A stretch of DNA of 64,000 nt from Akkermansia sp. (GCA_017517805.1 JAFWYD010000063.1:32005-96004); one strand, 5' to 3'. Positions 33,571 through 42,115 are shown, numbered from the stretch's first letter. Notes: generated by a model from the sequence alone, not told the origin. Numbers and translations: made by a program.

Positions 33571-34149
33571 TTACATGCCGCCGAAGTGGCGGAGATGAAG
33601 CATAAGCCTGGTTTTCTGGTAGCCGCGTGCGCGGAGGTATTGGAGCGGTGTTTTTCCGGCTTCGTTGCGCGCGTTGGGGTTGGCACCTCCCGCCAGGAGG
33701 ATGTAGCCGATTTTGTAGTTGTTGTCGTAGACGGTCTGCCAGATGGGGGCCAGGCCGGCTCGTGTTTCGAGGTTCGGGTCGGCACCGTAGGTCAGGAGCC
33801 GGGAGACGATGGTTCCGCTGCCCTGGCCGGTGGCAATCTGCAGCGGCGTGAAGCCGTGGTGCAGGGCGTTGGCATTGGCTCCTTTGTCGAGGAGCAGGGT
33901 GGCGGCCTCCTCGATGCGTTTTCTGCGGTCTTCGTGGCTGTATTTGTACTGGCTTATCAGGAGCCCAAGGACGGTTTCGTTGTCGGCTTGCCGTGCGTCA
34001 GGGGAGGCTCCATGCTTCAGGGCCTTGCGTATTTCTTTGGGCTGAGCTGTTTGCACAGCTTCGATGAGTTCGCGATTCAGGTCATCCATGCTGCGGCAGG
34101 AAGACAGCAGCAGGCTGGTGAGCAGGAGTATGAGAATATGAAGGCGCAC
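33571..34149 (-). CDS. Ankyrin-repeat lipoprotein
   Basis: The protein starts at a GTG (34149): MRLHILILLLTSLLLSSC, with lipobox LSSC. Ankyrin units follow: VQTAQPKEIRKALKHGASPD, LLDKGANANALHHGFTPLQI, LLTYGADPNLETRAGLAPIW and LLAGGANPNARNEAGKTPLQ. The 192-residue product is probably membrane anchored. The start is fixed by a promoter whose -10 box lies 7 bp above the GTG; the longer open frame reaching 34545 overlaps the divergent uridylyltransferase gene and is rejected. Confidence 0.85.
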   Translation of the reverse strand: MRLHILILLLTSLLLSSCRSMDDLNRELIEAVQTAQPKEIRKALKHGASPDARQADNETVLGLLISQYKYSHEDRRKRIEEAATLLLDKGANANALHHGFTPLQIATGQGSGTIVSRLLTYGADPNLETRAGLAPIWQTVYDNNYKIGYILLAGGANPNARNEAGKTPLQYLRARGYQKTRLMLHLRHFGGM

Positions 34150-34156
34150 TTCGCTT

Positions 34157-34185
34157 ATGCTAGCAGAGCCCACCTGCGCTGGCAA
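34157..34185 (-). promoter_or_regulatory. Promoter of the ankyrin lipoprotein gene, leaderless geometry
   Basis: Minus strand: TTGCCA, 17 bp, TAGCAT, then 7 bp to GTG 34149. Confidence 0.55.
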
Positions 34186-34209
34186 GCTTGCTTTTTGCAG
34201 AAATTGGCA

Positions 34210-34238
34210 TTGCCAGCGGCTGGGCAGGGGTGTATACT
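34210..34238 (+). promoter_or_regulatory. Promoter of the uridylyltransferase gene
   Basis: TTGCCA, 17 bp, TATACT, then 11 bp to ATG 34250. Confidence 0.6.
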
Positions 34239-34249
34239 GCGCGCAGCAT

Positions 34250-35572
34250 ATGAATTTTGATACCATAGAACGCAAGATGCAGGGGGTGGGGCTTTCCCGC
34301 GCGGCGATAGATGCTTTCCGGCATAGTGTAGGGGTGCTGACCTCCGACCAGTCGATGATGATTCCGGAGACTGAGATTGAACCGGCCCGCGATGTGGCCG
34401 ATTGGGAGGAACTGGTGGCCGCCGCCCCGGAGGCAGATGCTGCTCTGCTGGCGCAGACGGTGCTGGTGAAGCTCAATGGCGGGCTTGGTACCGGTATGGG
34501 GTTGCAGAAGGCAAAGAGCCTGTTGGAGATTAAACCAGGAGTCACGTTCCTGGATACTATCGTGCGGCAGGTTCAGAGCCTGCGTGAGCGGGCGCAGTAT
34601 CCGGTGAATCTGCTGCTCATGAATTCGTTTTCCACGAGCGAGGATACCATGGCTCACTTGGCGCAGTATGCTGATTTTGCCGATGCTGACCAGGTGGAGA
34701 TGCTGCAGAACCGCGTGCCGAAGTTGGTGCAGGAGACGCTGGAACCGGTAGAGTTCCCTGCGAATCCGGAGCTGGAGTGGTGCCCGCCCGGCCATGGCGA
34801 TATTTACCCTGCGCTGGTGGGGAGTGGCTGGCTGGAGAAGCTGCTGGCTGCGGGGGTGAAGTATGCCTTTGTCTCGAACTCCGATAACCTGGGGGCTCAG
34901 CTCGATACTCGCTTCCTTCGCTGGTTTGCGGAGAGTGGGGCTCCTTTCGTGATGGAGGTGACCCGCCGCACCGAGGCCGATAAGAAGGGTGGACACCTGG
35001 CTATTCGCAAGGCTGATGGCCAGCCGATTCTGCGCGAGGTGGCCCAATGCCCGGCGGAAGATGTGCCCGCTTTCCAGGATATTGAGAAACACCGCTATTT
35101 CAACACCAATAATCTCTGGATTCGTCTGGATGCTCTCCAGGAGGTGTTGGAGGCTAACGGCGGCGTGCTTCCCTTGCCGGTTATCTGCAACAGTAAGACG
35201 GTGGATCCGCGCGATGCATCCACCCAGGCTGTCTACCAGCTGGAGACGGCCATGGGCGCTGCGCTGCAATGCTTCCCCGGCGCCCGTGCTGTCTGTGTAC
35301 CGCGCTCCCGCTTCTTCCCGGTGAAGACTTGCTCCGACCTGCTTCTGCTGCGCTCTGATGCGGTGGAGATTGATGCCGCCGGTGCTATGAAACTGGCTCC
35401 TGAGTGCAACGGCGTGGCTCCCGTGGTGCTGCTGGATGGCAAGCTTTATAAGCTGGTGGAAGCACTGGATGCCCTTGGTGTGCCTTCCCTCAAGCATGTG
35501 AGCAAGCTGGTGGTTTCCAGCCTCCACACCTTCACCCCTGGTGAGCCCCTCTCCGGCGAGGTGTGCATCTGA
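34250..35572 (+). CDS. UTP--glucose-1-phosphate uridylyltransferase (UDPGP family)
   Basis: Makes UDP-glucose from UTP and glucose-1-phosphate. The 440 residues follow the eukaryotic-type UDPGP fold rather than bacterial GalU: VLVKLNGGLGTGMGLQKAKS is the nucleotide-binding loop. LLLMNSFSTSEDT, WCPPGHGDIYPAL, FVSNSDNLGAQLD, the KKGGHLA lysines and FNTNNLWIRLDAL follow in the family order. The ATG at 34250 agrees with the promoter. UDP-glucose could feed the glycosyltransferase operon at 39-42 kb. Confidence 0.92.
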   Translation: MNFDTIERKMQGVGLSRAAIDAFRHSVGVLTSDQSMMIPETEIEPARDVADWEELVAAAPEADAALLAQTVLVKLNGGLGTGMGLQKAKSLLEIKPGVTFLDTIVRQVQSLRERAQYPVNLLLMNSFSTSEDTMAHLAQYADFADADQVEMLQNRVPKLVQETLEPVEFPANPELEWCPPGHGDIYPALVGSGWLEKLLAAGVKYAFVSNSDNLGAQLDTRFLRWFAESGAPFVMEVTRRTEADKKGGHLAIRKADGQPILREVAQCPAEDVPAFQDIEKHRYFNTNNLWIRLDALQEVLEANGGVLPLPVICNSKTVDPRDASTQAVYQLETAMGAALQCFPGARAVCVPRSRFFPVKTCSDLLLLRSDAVEIDAAGAMKLAPECNGVAPVVLLDGKLYKLVEALDALGVPSLKHVSKLVVSSLHTFTPGEPLSGEVCI

Positions 35573-35597
35573 TTGCGGCGCTCCGCTACCTCTCTTT

Positions 35598-35633
35598 CCC
35601 CGGATGCTCCCTGCTGGTGCATCCGGGGTTTTT
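35598..35633 (+). terminator. Terminator after the uridylyltransferase gene
   Basis: CCCCGGATGC, 11-nt loop, GCATCCGGGG, then TTTTTG. The following 130 bp up to 35763 hold no recognisable gene. Confidence 0.8.
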
Positions 35634-35763
35634 GTGGTGTCATCTTGTGAAAAATGTGGCAGATTGCCTGTTATCCTCTCGTTTAACAGAGGAGAAAAGC
35701 AAGGAAGACAAGGCGTTGGATGAATTAAAGGATTGGAAGCAGAGTGAGTGGAGCCGGCTGAAA

Positions 35764-36072
35764 TCAGCTGAAATAGCGGTGGTAGAGCCAGTCGGCCAGC
35801 TTGTAGGAGACCCAGGCCCATAGCAGGAGAATGGTGCCGCCCCAGCTGCGGCGACCGATGAGACTTAAACGGGTAGGAATCTCGATGTCCAGCACTGCCA
35901 GGGTAATCAGGGTGCCGATGAGGGTAGCCCCGAAGATAGCGATGGTCAGATACCCGATGATGCGGATATCCCGGTTACGGAACAGGCAGAGCAGCGCGCT
36001 CAGCAGGAGCAGCATGCAGAGGAGAACCACGATGGCCCCACCGTCGCGTGTTTCCTGAATGAACTCTTGCAT
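35764..36072 (-). CDS. Small membrane protein of unknown function
   Basis: The 102 residues have three hydrophobic segments (AIVVLLCMLLLLSALLCLF, IIGYLTIAIFGATLIGTLIT, GGTILLLWAWVSYKLADWLY). No motif is recognised. It starts 9 bp after the thioesterase stop, so it is the second gene of that operon. Confidence 0.6.
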   Translation of the reverse strand: MQEFIQETRDGGAIVVLLCMLLLLSALLCLFRNRDIRIIGYLTIAIFGATLIGTLITLAVLDIEIPTRLSLIGRRSWGGTILLLWAWVSYKLADWLYHRYFS

Positions 36073-36081
36073 GGTCCGGGG

Positions 36082-36507
36082 TTAATCCTGCAAATCCTCT
36101 GCCGGAGCGGCGCTGTTGTACCAGGACTCCGGGATGCGCTGGGGGCGCCCCTGCGGCATCTGGACCAGGGCGAGGCATTGGCGCACTTTCACGCAGACCT
36201 GCTGCGCGTCGTCGCGGCGGATTTCAAACACACACCAGAAGCGGGATTTTTCCACTTTCTCCACCCAGGCGTGGATTTGAATCTTATCGCCCATGAAGGC
36301 GGGCCGCTTGTAGTGGACCTCGTGGCTCACCAGCACCAGGTGGCGGTTTTCGTGGATGAGGCCGATGAAGTCGATGCCGATATCCGGTGCCATCTTGGTG
36401 CGGCATTCCTCGACCCAGCGCAGGTAGGCCAGGTTATGCACCACGCCGCCGCAGTCGGTGTCGTAGTACATCACATCGTAGTTCAGGATGAATTGCGGGT
36501 TTTTCAT
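36082..36507 (-). CDS. YbgC/FadM-family acyl-CoA thioesterase
   Basis: A hot-dog-fold thioesterase of 141 residues. YYDTDCGGVVHNLAYLRWVE matches the 4-hydroxybenzoyl-CoA thioesterase signature with its catalytic Asp, and SHEVHYKRPAFMGDKI follows. In many Gram-negatives YbgC belongs to the Tol-Pal region; no tol genes are seen here. Confidence 0.88.
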   Translation of the reverse strand: MKNPQFILNYDVMYYDTDCGGVVHNLAYLRWVEECRTKMAPDIGIDFIGLIHENRHLVLVSHEVHYKRPAFMGDKIQIHAWVEKVEKSRFWCVFEIRRDDAQQVCVKVRQCLALVQMPQGRPQRIPESWYNSAAPAEDLQD

Positions 36508-36521
36508 GATAACATTCGGTG

Positions 36522-36556
36522 AAAAAGGGCAGGGGGTGCAAGCGCACCTCCTGCCC
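36522..36556 (-). terminator. Terminator of the aminotransferase gene
   Basis: Stem GGGCAGGGGGTGC / GCACCTCCTGCCC, with TTTTTC after it on the minus strand. Confidence 0.75.
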
Positions 36557-36580
36557 GGGTTAATCGGTATTTGAGGTGCT

Positions 36581-37672
36581 TTACTTGGACTTGAGGAAAT
36601 CCTCCACGGCAGAGGTGATTTCCTTCATGTCGTCCATCTGGAGCTCGCCCATGTGGGCAATGCGGAAGGTCTTGTCCTTCAACCCGCCGTAACCGTTGCC
36701 GAGCTGCAGGTTGCGGGGGGCAAGGAAGGCATTGAGTTCGGGGATGGAAATCATCTGGTCGCTGCCCTTGGGGCGGGAATCGATGACGGTGAGGGTCTTG
36801 GAGAGGTACTTGCGGTTGGGGTACACGGCGAAGTGCTCATCGGCCCAGGCGCGGGTGTAGGCGGCCAGCGCCTCGTGGCGGGCAAAGCGGTTCTCGATGC
36901 CTTCTTCCTCGACGATGTGCTGGAGCTGCTTGTCGAGCGCATACATGAGGGAGAGGCAGGGGGTGGAGGTGTACTGGTAGTTCTTCTTGTCGATGAAGTC
37001 CCAGATGGTGCGCAGGTCGAAGTAGAGACCGCGGTTTTCCACCTCGGCGGTGCGGTCATAGGCCTTCTTGCTCATGGCGCAGATGGCAAGGCCGGGGGGC
37101 AGGGCGAGTGCTTTCTGGGTGGAGGTGATGAGAACGTCGATGCCGAGCTTGTCGGTCTCAATCTTCGAGCCGGCTGCAGAGGAGACGGCATCCACGCACC
37201 ACACCACATCCGGGTATTTCTTCATGACCTCGGCAATTTCTTCCACGGGGTTCTGGATGCCGGATGAGGTTTCGTTGTGGGTGACGGTGAGCAGGTCGTA
37301 TTTGCCGGTGGAGAGGGCGGCATCCACCATTTCAGCGGTGGTGGGTTCACCCATCACGCTATCAAACTTATCGGCGGGGATGCCGTTGGTCTTGGCCATC
37401 TTGTACCACTTGTCGCCAAAGGCACCGATGGAGAAGACGGCGGCGCGCTTGGCGGTGCAGGAGCGGATGGCGCCTTCCATGAGGCCGGAGCCGGAGGAGG
37501 TGGAAAGCAGGATGCGGTTCTCGGTGAAGAGGACTTTCTGCATGTTGTCGGAAATACGCTTCTGAATTTCAGAGGCTTTCTTGGAGCGATGTGCAATCAT
37601 CGGCAGGGACATTTCCTTGAGGATATCCTCAGAGACAACGGTGGGACCGGGAATGAACAGTTTGATGGCCAT
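36581..37672 (-). CDS. Class V aminotransferase (alanine-glyoxylate / serine-pyruvate type)
   Basis: A PLP enzyme of 363 residues: MAIKLFIPGPTVVSEDILKE, STSSGSGLMEGAIRSC, WCVDAVSSAAGSKIETDKLG and the PLP-lysine motif TSTQKALALPPGLA (K near residue 190). The pattern fits the SgaA/AGXT-like branch that transfers amino groups among serine, alanine, glyoxylate and pyruvate. The exact substrate cannot be fixed from sequence. Glyoxylate-derived glycine would be a substrate for the glycine cleavage system encoded 8 kb away. Confidence 0.85.
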   Translation of the reverse strand: MAIKLFIPGPTVVSEDILKEMSLPMIAHRSKKASEIQKRISDNMQKVLFTENRILLSTSSGSGLMEGAIRSCTAKRAAVFSIGAFGDKWYKMAKTNGIPADKFDSVMGEPTTAEMVDAALSTGKYDLLTVTHNETSSGIQNPVEEIAEVMKKYPDVVWCVDAVSSAAGSKIETDKLGIDVLITSTQKALALPPGLAICAMSKKAYDRTAEVENRGLYFDLRTIWDFIDKKNYQYTSTPCLSLMYALDKQLQHIVEEEGIENRFARHEALAAYTRAWADEHFAVYPNRKYLSKTLTVIDSRPKGSDQMISIPELNAFLAPRNLQLGNGYGGLKDKTFRIAHMGELQMDDMKEITSAVEDFLKSK

Positions 37673-37704
37673 ATCGGATAGGTGTGAGATTGTTTAACTC
37701 TGTC

Positions 37705-37733
37705 ATTCTATCATCCGGACCAAGGTATGGCGA
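37705..37733 (-). promoter_or_regulatory. Promoter of the aminotransferase gene
   Basis: Minus strand: TCGCCA, 17 bp, TAGAAT, then 32 bp to the ATG. Confidence 0.45.
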
Positions 37734-37764
37734 GCATAAAATCGCCCTGTGACAAAGAAGAATG

Positions 37765-37793
37765 TTGCATCGCGGCTTCGCTTGCGCTATACT
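37765..37793 (+). promoter_or_regulatory. Promoter of the SurA-like gene, leaderless geometry
   Basis: TTGCAT, 17 bp, TATACT, then 8 bp to ATG 37802. Confidence 0.6.
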
Positions 37794-37801
37794 CGCAGCG
37801 T

Positions 37802-38806
37802 ATGAAATTAGTAAGCCGCTTTGCTGTTCTGATGCTGGCCATGCTGACTGTGGGGATTTCGCAGGCAGCGCCGGAGTCCAATGTGGTGAATCGTATTGCC
37901 GCAACTGTGAATGGACGCCCTATTACGGCCAGCGAGGTCCGCGCCCGTCTGGCTCCCTATTTCCGCGAGCTGATGCTGCTGTACCCCCGCCAGGGCCCCC
38001 GTTTCAATTCGGAGCTGGTGGCGGCCAAGAAGGCGGTGCTGAGCGAGCTGATCGAGCGGGAGCTGGTGTTGAGCGATTTCGCAACCAAGGGATACAGCAT
38101 CAAGGAGGATCAGATTGAGGACGAAATCAACCGTCGCATCCTGATGCAGTATAATGGAGATCGTAGTGAGTTCCTGGAAAACCTTCGCAAGAGTGGCATG
38201 AATTACACGGAGTATCGTGAGTCGGTGCGCAAGGAAATTACGGTTTCAGCCATGCGCGGAATGCGTTATGAACGCGGTATTCCGCCTACCCCGGATGAAA
38301 TCCGCGCAGAGTACAACGCTACGAGTTCGGAGTATCGCGATATCACGAAGGACCGCATTACCTACAGCAAGATCTTCATCCCCGCGATGGATCCGGACGA
38401 CCCGATGATGACTCCCGAAGATCGATATAAGCTTGCTGTACGTCTCAAGGACGATATCGAAAAGGGTAAGATTGGTTTTGCCGAGGCTGCCCGTCAGTAT
38501 TCTCGCGATATGCATGCTCAGAACGGTGGTAAGTGGCCTTCTTTGCAGCGCAACGAGCTGGCTGTGGAGTTTGCGAATGTGGTGTTTGCTGCGCGGCCAG
38601 GCCAGCTGGTGGGACCGCTGATGGATCCTGCCGGGTTCACCATCGTGAAGGTGCATGGTAAGAAGCTTGCTGCGGCTCCTTCGTTGTCGAACCCTGAGGT
38701 GAAGCAGAAGGTGGATGATGCGGTGCGCCGCAAACAGAGTGAACGCCGTTACCGCCAGTGGGTCGACCGCTTGCGCGATAAGGCGGTTATCCGTACCTTT
38801 ATCTGA
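37802..38806 (+). CDS. SurA-like periplasmic peptidyl-prolyl isomerase/chaperone
   Basis: The 334-residue protein has a signal peptide (MKLVSRFAVLMLAMLTVGIS then QAA). A SurA-N domain follows (VVNRIAATVNGRPITASEVR, LIERELVLSDFATKGY) and then one parvulin-like domain (ITYSKIFIPAMD, KGKIGFAEAARQYSRD, GKWPSLQRNELAVEFANVVF). It should assist outer-membrane protein folding. The start is set by the promoter 8 bp above ATG 37802. Confidence 0.87.
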   Translation: MKLVSRFAVLMLAMLTVGISQAAPESNVVNRIAATVNGRPITASEVRARLAPYFRELMLLYPRQGPRFNSELVAAKKAVLSELIERELVLSDFATKGYSIKEDQIEDEINRRILMQYNGDRSEFLENLRKSGMNYTEYRESVRKEITVSAMRGMRYERGIPPTPDEIRAEYNATSSEYRDITKDRITYSKIFIPAMDPDDPMMTPEDRYKLAVRLKDDIEKGKIGFAEAARQYSRDMHAQNGGKWPSLQRNELAVEFANVVFAARPGQLVGPLMDPAGFTIVKVHGKKLAAAPSLSNPEVKQKVDDAVRRKQSERRYRQWVDRLRDKAVIRTFI

Positions 38807-38825
38807 TTTCCTTCCAGATGTTTTA

Positions 38826-38870
38826 AAGCCAGAGGGGCTGCCGGCGCATGACCGGCAGCCCCTCTGGCTT
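38826..38870. terminator. Bidirectional terminator between the SurA-like and fucosyltransferase genes
   Basis: Perfect 19-bp arms, AAGCCAGAGGGGCTGCCGG and its complement, with a 7-nt loop. Confidence 0.8.
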
Positions 38871-38884
38871 ACTTTTGCAGGGAA

Positions 38885-39841
38885 TCATTTATATTCACCT
38901 TTCAAGCGGCGTATGGTGTAGCGAATAGTGCGGAAGAGACCGCGCCCATAAAAACGTGAGGCTGTACCCAGGAAACGCTGCATACGGGTGCGCTGGATGG
39001 CTCCGGGACCGCGCTCGAAGATGCGGGTGAAGAAATCCAGCAGGGCTTTGTCAGACTTTTCGAAGACTTGCGGATCTTGCAAAATGGGCTGGCTGAGCAT
39101 TTCTGCCATATCCTGTGGAGACTCGGCTAATTCCAGGATGTGGTTGACCAAGGCCTTGCGCGAGCGGAAATCATTGGCATTCACGAAGGCTTTGGGGTTG
39201 AATTCGTCTCCCACATGCTGGTTACCCCAGTAGATGGGGATGCTGTAGGAAAGGAATGCATCCACGATTTTTTCGGTCTGGTAACCCGGGGATGCTTCAT
39301 TTTCGAACGCCATGCTGAAATAGTGCCTGTTCTGGAACTGGCGTTTGGCTTCGAGTGTTTTTCCCAGCTCATAGCCGATATTGTGCATGAAGGGACCACC
39401 GCAGCTTACCTTGCGGTGCTTCATGAGTTCGCGCACCAGCGCATTGCGTTCTTTTCCCTTGGGGTTGCGGCATACAAAGGCGCAGAAATCGCGATTCTCT
39501 GCCAGCAGCTCTTCTGCAGTAATGGGTTTGGGGGTGAGAAGACGCTCGCGCACGAAGGGGGCATACAGACTGTGCAGCTGCCAGTATGGGAATCGGTGGC
39601 AGCGGTCATCCTCCCTCAATTCGTGCGTGAGGCAGTAATCGAAACGGTTGAGATCAACGGGGTGGTTTTCTCCAGTCTGAAGGATACGGATTCCTTTGAA
39701 GTGTTCGATGACCGGGCTGAAGGTATCTCCCAGGATGTAATCAGCCTTTTCGCTTTCCTCCAGCGGAATGTTGACTACGGGGAAGTGCTGCTTGAGAAAT
39801 TTGTGCAGGTGCGAATAATCCGCTATGTGTATTTCGTTCAT
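38885..39841 (-). CDS. GT10-family alpha-fucosyltransferase-like
   Basis: The 318 residues carry the GT10 signature FSMAFENEASPGYQTEKIVD and AFLSYSIPIYWG (donor site), with CAFVCRNPKGKERN upstream. GT10 enzymes move fucose from GDP-fucose to GlcNAc or glucose with alpha-1,3/1,4 linkage, as in bacterial Lewis-antigen mimicry. The basic C-terminus (RFLGTASRFYGRGLFRTIRY, TIRRLKGEYK) resembles the membrane-associating tail of bacterial FucTs. It is last in the glycan operon and overlaps the YrbL-like gene by 4 bp. Confidence 0.9.
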   Translation of the reverse strand: MNEIHIADYSHLHKFLKQHFPVVNIPLEESEKADYILGDTFSPVIEHFKGIRILQTGENHPVDLNRFDYCLTHELREDDRCHRFPYWQLHSLYAPFVRERLLTPKPITAEELLAENRDFCAFVCRNPKGKERNALVRELMKHRKVSCGGPFMHNIGYELGKTLEAKRQFQNRHYFSMAFENEASPGYQTEKIVDAFLSYSIPIYWGNQHVGDEFNPKAFVNANDFRSRKALVNHILELAESPQDMAEMLSQPILQDPQVFEKSDKALLDFFTRIFERGPGAIQRTRMQRFLGTASRFYGRGLFRTIRYTIRRLKGEYK

Positions 39842-40401
39842 CGTTGGTAAGTTGCCTTGAGTTTGCGGAAAAGAACATCCATTCTGCGGTCGATGATGCG
39901 CCGGGTGATTGCGGGAATCACCTTTTCAAGACGAAGGTAGGTCCAGGGTTTGTAATCGTTGTAGCTCTTCATGTCGGTGAAGACAACTCGTTCTTTCCCA
40001 TCTTTCTGCTGCACAAGGAAATTGCAGGTGTTGGGGTCGTAAAACGGGATGGTGTTCGTGTGCACAATATCAGCAAAGCGGTACATCTGCTCCATGATAT
40101 TGTCGTTCACTTTTCGTTCCAGCATGTAGTTGTGCAGCCAGCGTGAGGGCTCCCCATCGTCATCACATATCAGGTCGCAGACCAGCCCGGGACCCAGGTT
40201 TGTCTCTACCAGGTTTTCTTCGTACACCGGGAGAAATTCGGCGAGCAAATGGCGCGTTTTCTTGTAGGCATCAAGTTCGTTTTGAAGCTGATAGTTATGC
40301 CGATGGTTCATGGCAACCTTGACGCACTTGGTCGGGTCTTCCGGGTGGTACAGGCAGAGTCGGCGTCCACCTTTGTTGATGATTCTTTCGAGTTTTAACA
40401 T
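39838..40401 (-). CDS. YrbL-family kinase-like protein
   Basis: The 187 residues match the PhoP-network YrbL family: INKGGRRLCLYHPEDPTKCV, KVAMNHRHNYQLQNELDAYK, ETNLGPGLVCDLICDDDGEP and YDPNTCNFLVQ...VVFTDMKSY. The order K...E...D.N...D resembles a minimal protein-kinase fold. Between two glycosyltransferase genes a sugar- or lipid-A-kinase role is plausible, though no member of this placement is known to me. Substrate unknown. Confidence 0.8.
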   Translation of the reverse strand: MLKLERIINKGGRRLCLYHPEDPTKCVKVAMNHRHNYQLQNELDAYKKTRHLLAEFLPVYEENLVETNLGPGLVCDLICDDDGEPSRWLHNYMLERKVNDNIMEQMYRFADIVHTNTIPFYDPNTCNFLVQQKDGKERVVFTDMKSYNDYKPWTYLRLEKVIPAITRRIIDRRMDVLFRKLKATYQR

Positions 40402-40417
40402 GACCTTGTGGTGGTTG

Positions 40418-41218
40418 TTATCGCAGTGTTTTGCGGAAGATGCTTCTCATTTGCTTGCACATGAGCCACTTGCCTACGGCTCGCGCGATGACGCTGGCTC
40501 TGTACCGCAGGTATTGTGCTGCTGTGCGTTTGGTGCGTTGCACGGCGGTTACGGTGTTGCGGCGGCCACCGTCATCAATGTCGCTCTGTTCGTTGTGAAC
40601 GTAAAGCGTGCTGACGAGATTCGGAACAACTCCGATGACCGGAATGTGCCGGGAGAGCATGATATCTGCCAGTTGCGTGTCAGCGCCTAACCAGAATTCA
40701 TTAAAGTTTGCGAGGAGTTTTTCTGCACCCGCGCGAGAGTACAGGTAGCCAATGGCACCCCACGGAATTTTTTTGGGGAAAACCGGCTGCACGGGGGCAT
40801 CCGGTATGGTGGGGCAGAGTTCGTATAGTCTGGAGGGTTCTGTATAAAGCTTGCAGCATTCCCATCCGGGTACCTTTGTAGTCAGGAATTGGATGCCCTC
40901 GTTGAATATGGGTTCCAGAGTGGCGTCATCTTCCAGGACAACGGCGTAGTCGTAATCGGATGCCAGAAAGGTGGAGAGGGCTTTGCGGTGACTGTGGACG
41001 CAGGCTTGTTCGTTGGGGGTAAGGTGGGTGATGTACATTGATTCCCGCTTGCGGTAATTGTACATGGCCTTTTGTTCATCCGTCAGCGTTTTACCAGCAA
41101 CGGCTTCAACTATCTGAATCTCGATTCCGTGCTCTCTGGCCTGGTTGGCAATATGCTCCCGGCGTTCTACAGAAGCCGGGAGATTGATGGCAAGGTACAG
41201 GATGCGGGGGGCGCTCAT
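40418..41218 (-). CDS. GT25-family glycosyltransferase (LPS type)
   Basis: The protein starts MSAPRILYLAINLPASVERR (the N-terminal family motif). ACVHSHRKALSTFLASDYDY, AVVLEDDATLEPIF (the ExDD metal site) and WGAIGYLYSRAGAEKLL follow. GT25 enzymes add galactose or glucose to lipooligosaccharide. ATG 41218 is chosen because it lies 10 bp below the preceding stop; the longer frame would overlap that gene. The C-terminus is basic. Confidence 0.9.
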   Translation of the reverse strand: MSAPRILYLAINLPASVERREHIANQAREHGIEIQIVEAVAGKTLTDEQKAMYNYRKRESMYITHLTPNEQACVHSHRKALSTFLASDYDYAVVLEDDATLEPIFNEGIQFLTTKVPGWECCKLYTEPSRLYELCPTIPDAPVQPVFPKKIPWGAIGYLYSRAGAEKLLANFNEFWLGADTQLADIMLSRHIPVIGVVPNLVSTLYVHNEQSDIDDGGRRNTVTAVQRTKRTAAQYLRYRASVIARAVGKWLMCKQMRSIFRKTLR

Positions 41219-41228
41219 ACGTGTCGTT

Positions 41229-42005
41229 TTAGTTTGTACTGTCCAGTTTCCAGTAATCCTCAATCCACGGTGCGGGCAGCACTTTGTGGTGCGACTTGCC
41301 ATCGTCAAAGCCTACGACTGCCTGGTCCGGGTCGGGGTTGCCGTGGAATACCAGAATCTTTGTCTTGGGCGGCTTGGGTGCCACAAACAGGTTGAAGGGA
41401 TACATGGGGCGGCAGCAGCGCTTGTAGCTCTGGGCCCAGTCGTACGGCCACCAGTTTACTTTGACCATAGCGTAGGTCAGGAAGGCCTGCTCGGTGGGGA
41501 ACTGGCTCTTGTCGTGGGCTCGGTCAAACTCGCGGATGAAGGTGTCGTAGATGTAGCCGGACTTGCCCGCCTCAAAGCGGAAGATGGAGGAGTTGCCGAT
41601 GTTGGGACGCTTGCGGAACAGGGTCTTGTGCCATTCAATCCAGTTGTGGATGATGCAGTTTTCGCCCGGTTTGTAATCGAAGAAGCAGTCGATGTCATCC
41701 ATGATGACGACATCAACATCCAGGAAGAGGGTCGGACCCTTCAGGTTGGCAAAACCATCCTGCGTGATGGCCAGCTTGGCAAAGATGCCTGGCCATGCTC
41801 CTTTGTCTGTGTAACCGGGGTTGGGCGGGAAGGGCTGGGCATCTATACCTTCGTCCAGCCCGGTCGGGTCGTCTGTCACGCAGACGAAACGGAAGGGACG
41901 GTGAAGGTGCTTTTTGACGGAACGGTAGAGAGTATTCGTGTACGATGCAGGATAACGGGTACCCCACTTCAGGCAGATAATGTTGCAGGTTGCTTCCTCA
42001 CTCAT
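41229..42005 (-). CDS. GT-A type glycosyltransferase
   Basis: The 258 residues start MSEEATCNIICLKWGTRYPA. They contain a DxD site in GPTLFLDVDVVIMDDIDCFF, then IIHNWIEWHKTLFRKRPNIG, FPTEQAFLTYAM and KILVFHGNPDPDQAV. It is the first gene of the four-gene surface-glycan operon. Donor and acceptor cannot be inferred; the layout is closest to GT8/GT32-like retaining enzymes. Confidence 0.8.
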   Translation of the reverse strand: MSEEATCNIICLKWGTRYPASYTNTLYRSVKKHLHRPFRFVCVTDDPTGLDEGIDAQPFPPNPGYTDKGAWPGIFAKLAITQDGFANLKGPTLFLDVDVVIMDDIDCFFDYKPGENCIIHNWIEWHKTLFRKRPNIGNSSIFRFEAGKSGYIYDTFIREFDRAHDKSQFPTEQAFLTYAMVKVNWWPYDWAQSYKRCCRPMYPFNLFVAPKPPKTKILVFHGNPDPDQAVVGFDDGKSHHKVLPAPWIEDYWKLDSTN

Positions 42006-42014
42006 GGTATTATG

Positions 42015-42043
42015 AGCCTAACGCCGAATGCGTGTTATGTCAA
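42015..42043 (-). promoter_or_regulatory. Promoter of the glycan operon
   Basis: Minus strand: consensus TTGACA, 17 bp, TAGGCT, then 9 bp to ATG 42005. Confidence 0.55.
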
Positions 42044-42075
42044 GATTATTCTGGCTTTTGAATGCTTGATTTCAA

Positions 42076-42115
42076 GAAAAAGAGCCCCCCGGTTCCGACT
42101 GGCGGGACCGGGGGC
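42076..42115 (-). terminator. Terminator of the phosphate transporter gene
   Basis: Stem GCCCCCCGGTTCC / GGGACCGGGGGC, with TCTTTTTC after it on the minus strand. Confidence 0.75.

Noticed and set aside
34160..35821. A 553-codon antisense frame over the uridylyltransferase gene
   Set aside because: The plus-strand protein is well conserved and has its own promoter, whereas the antisense translation has no recognisable domain.
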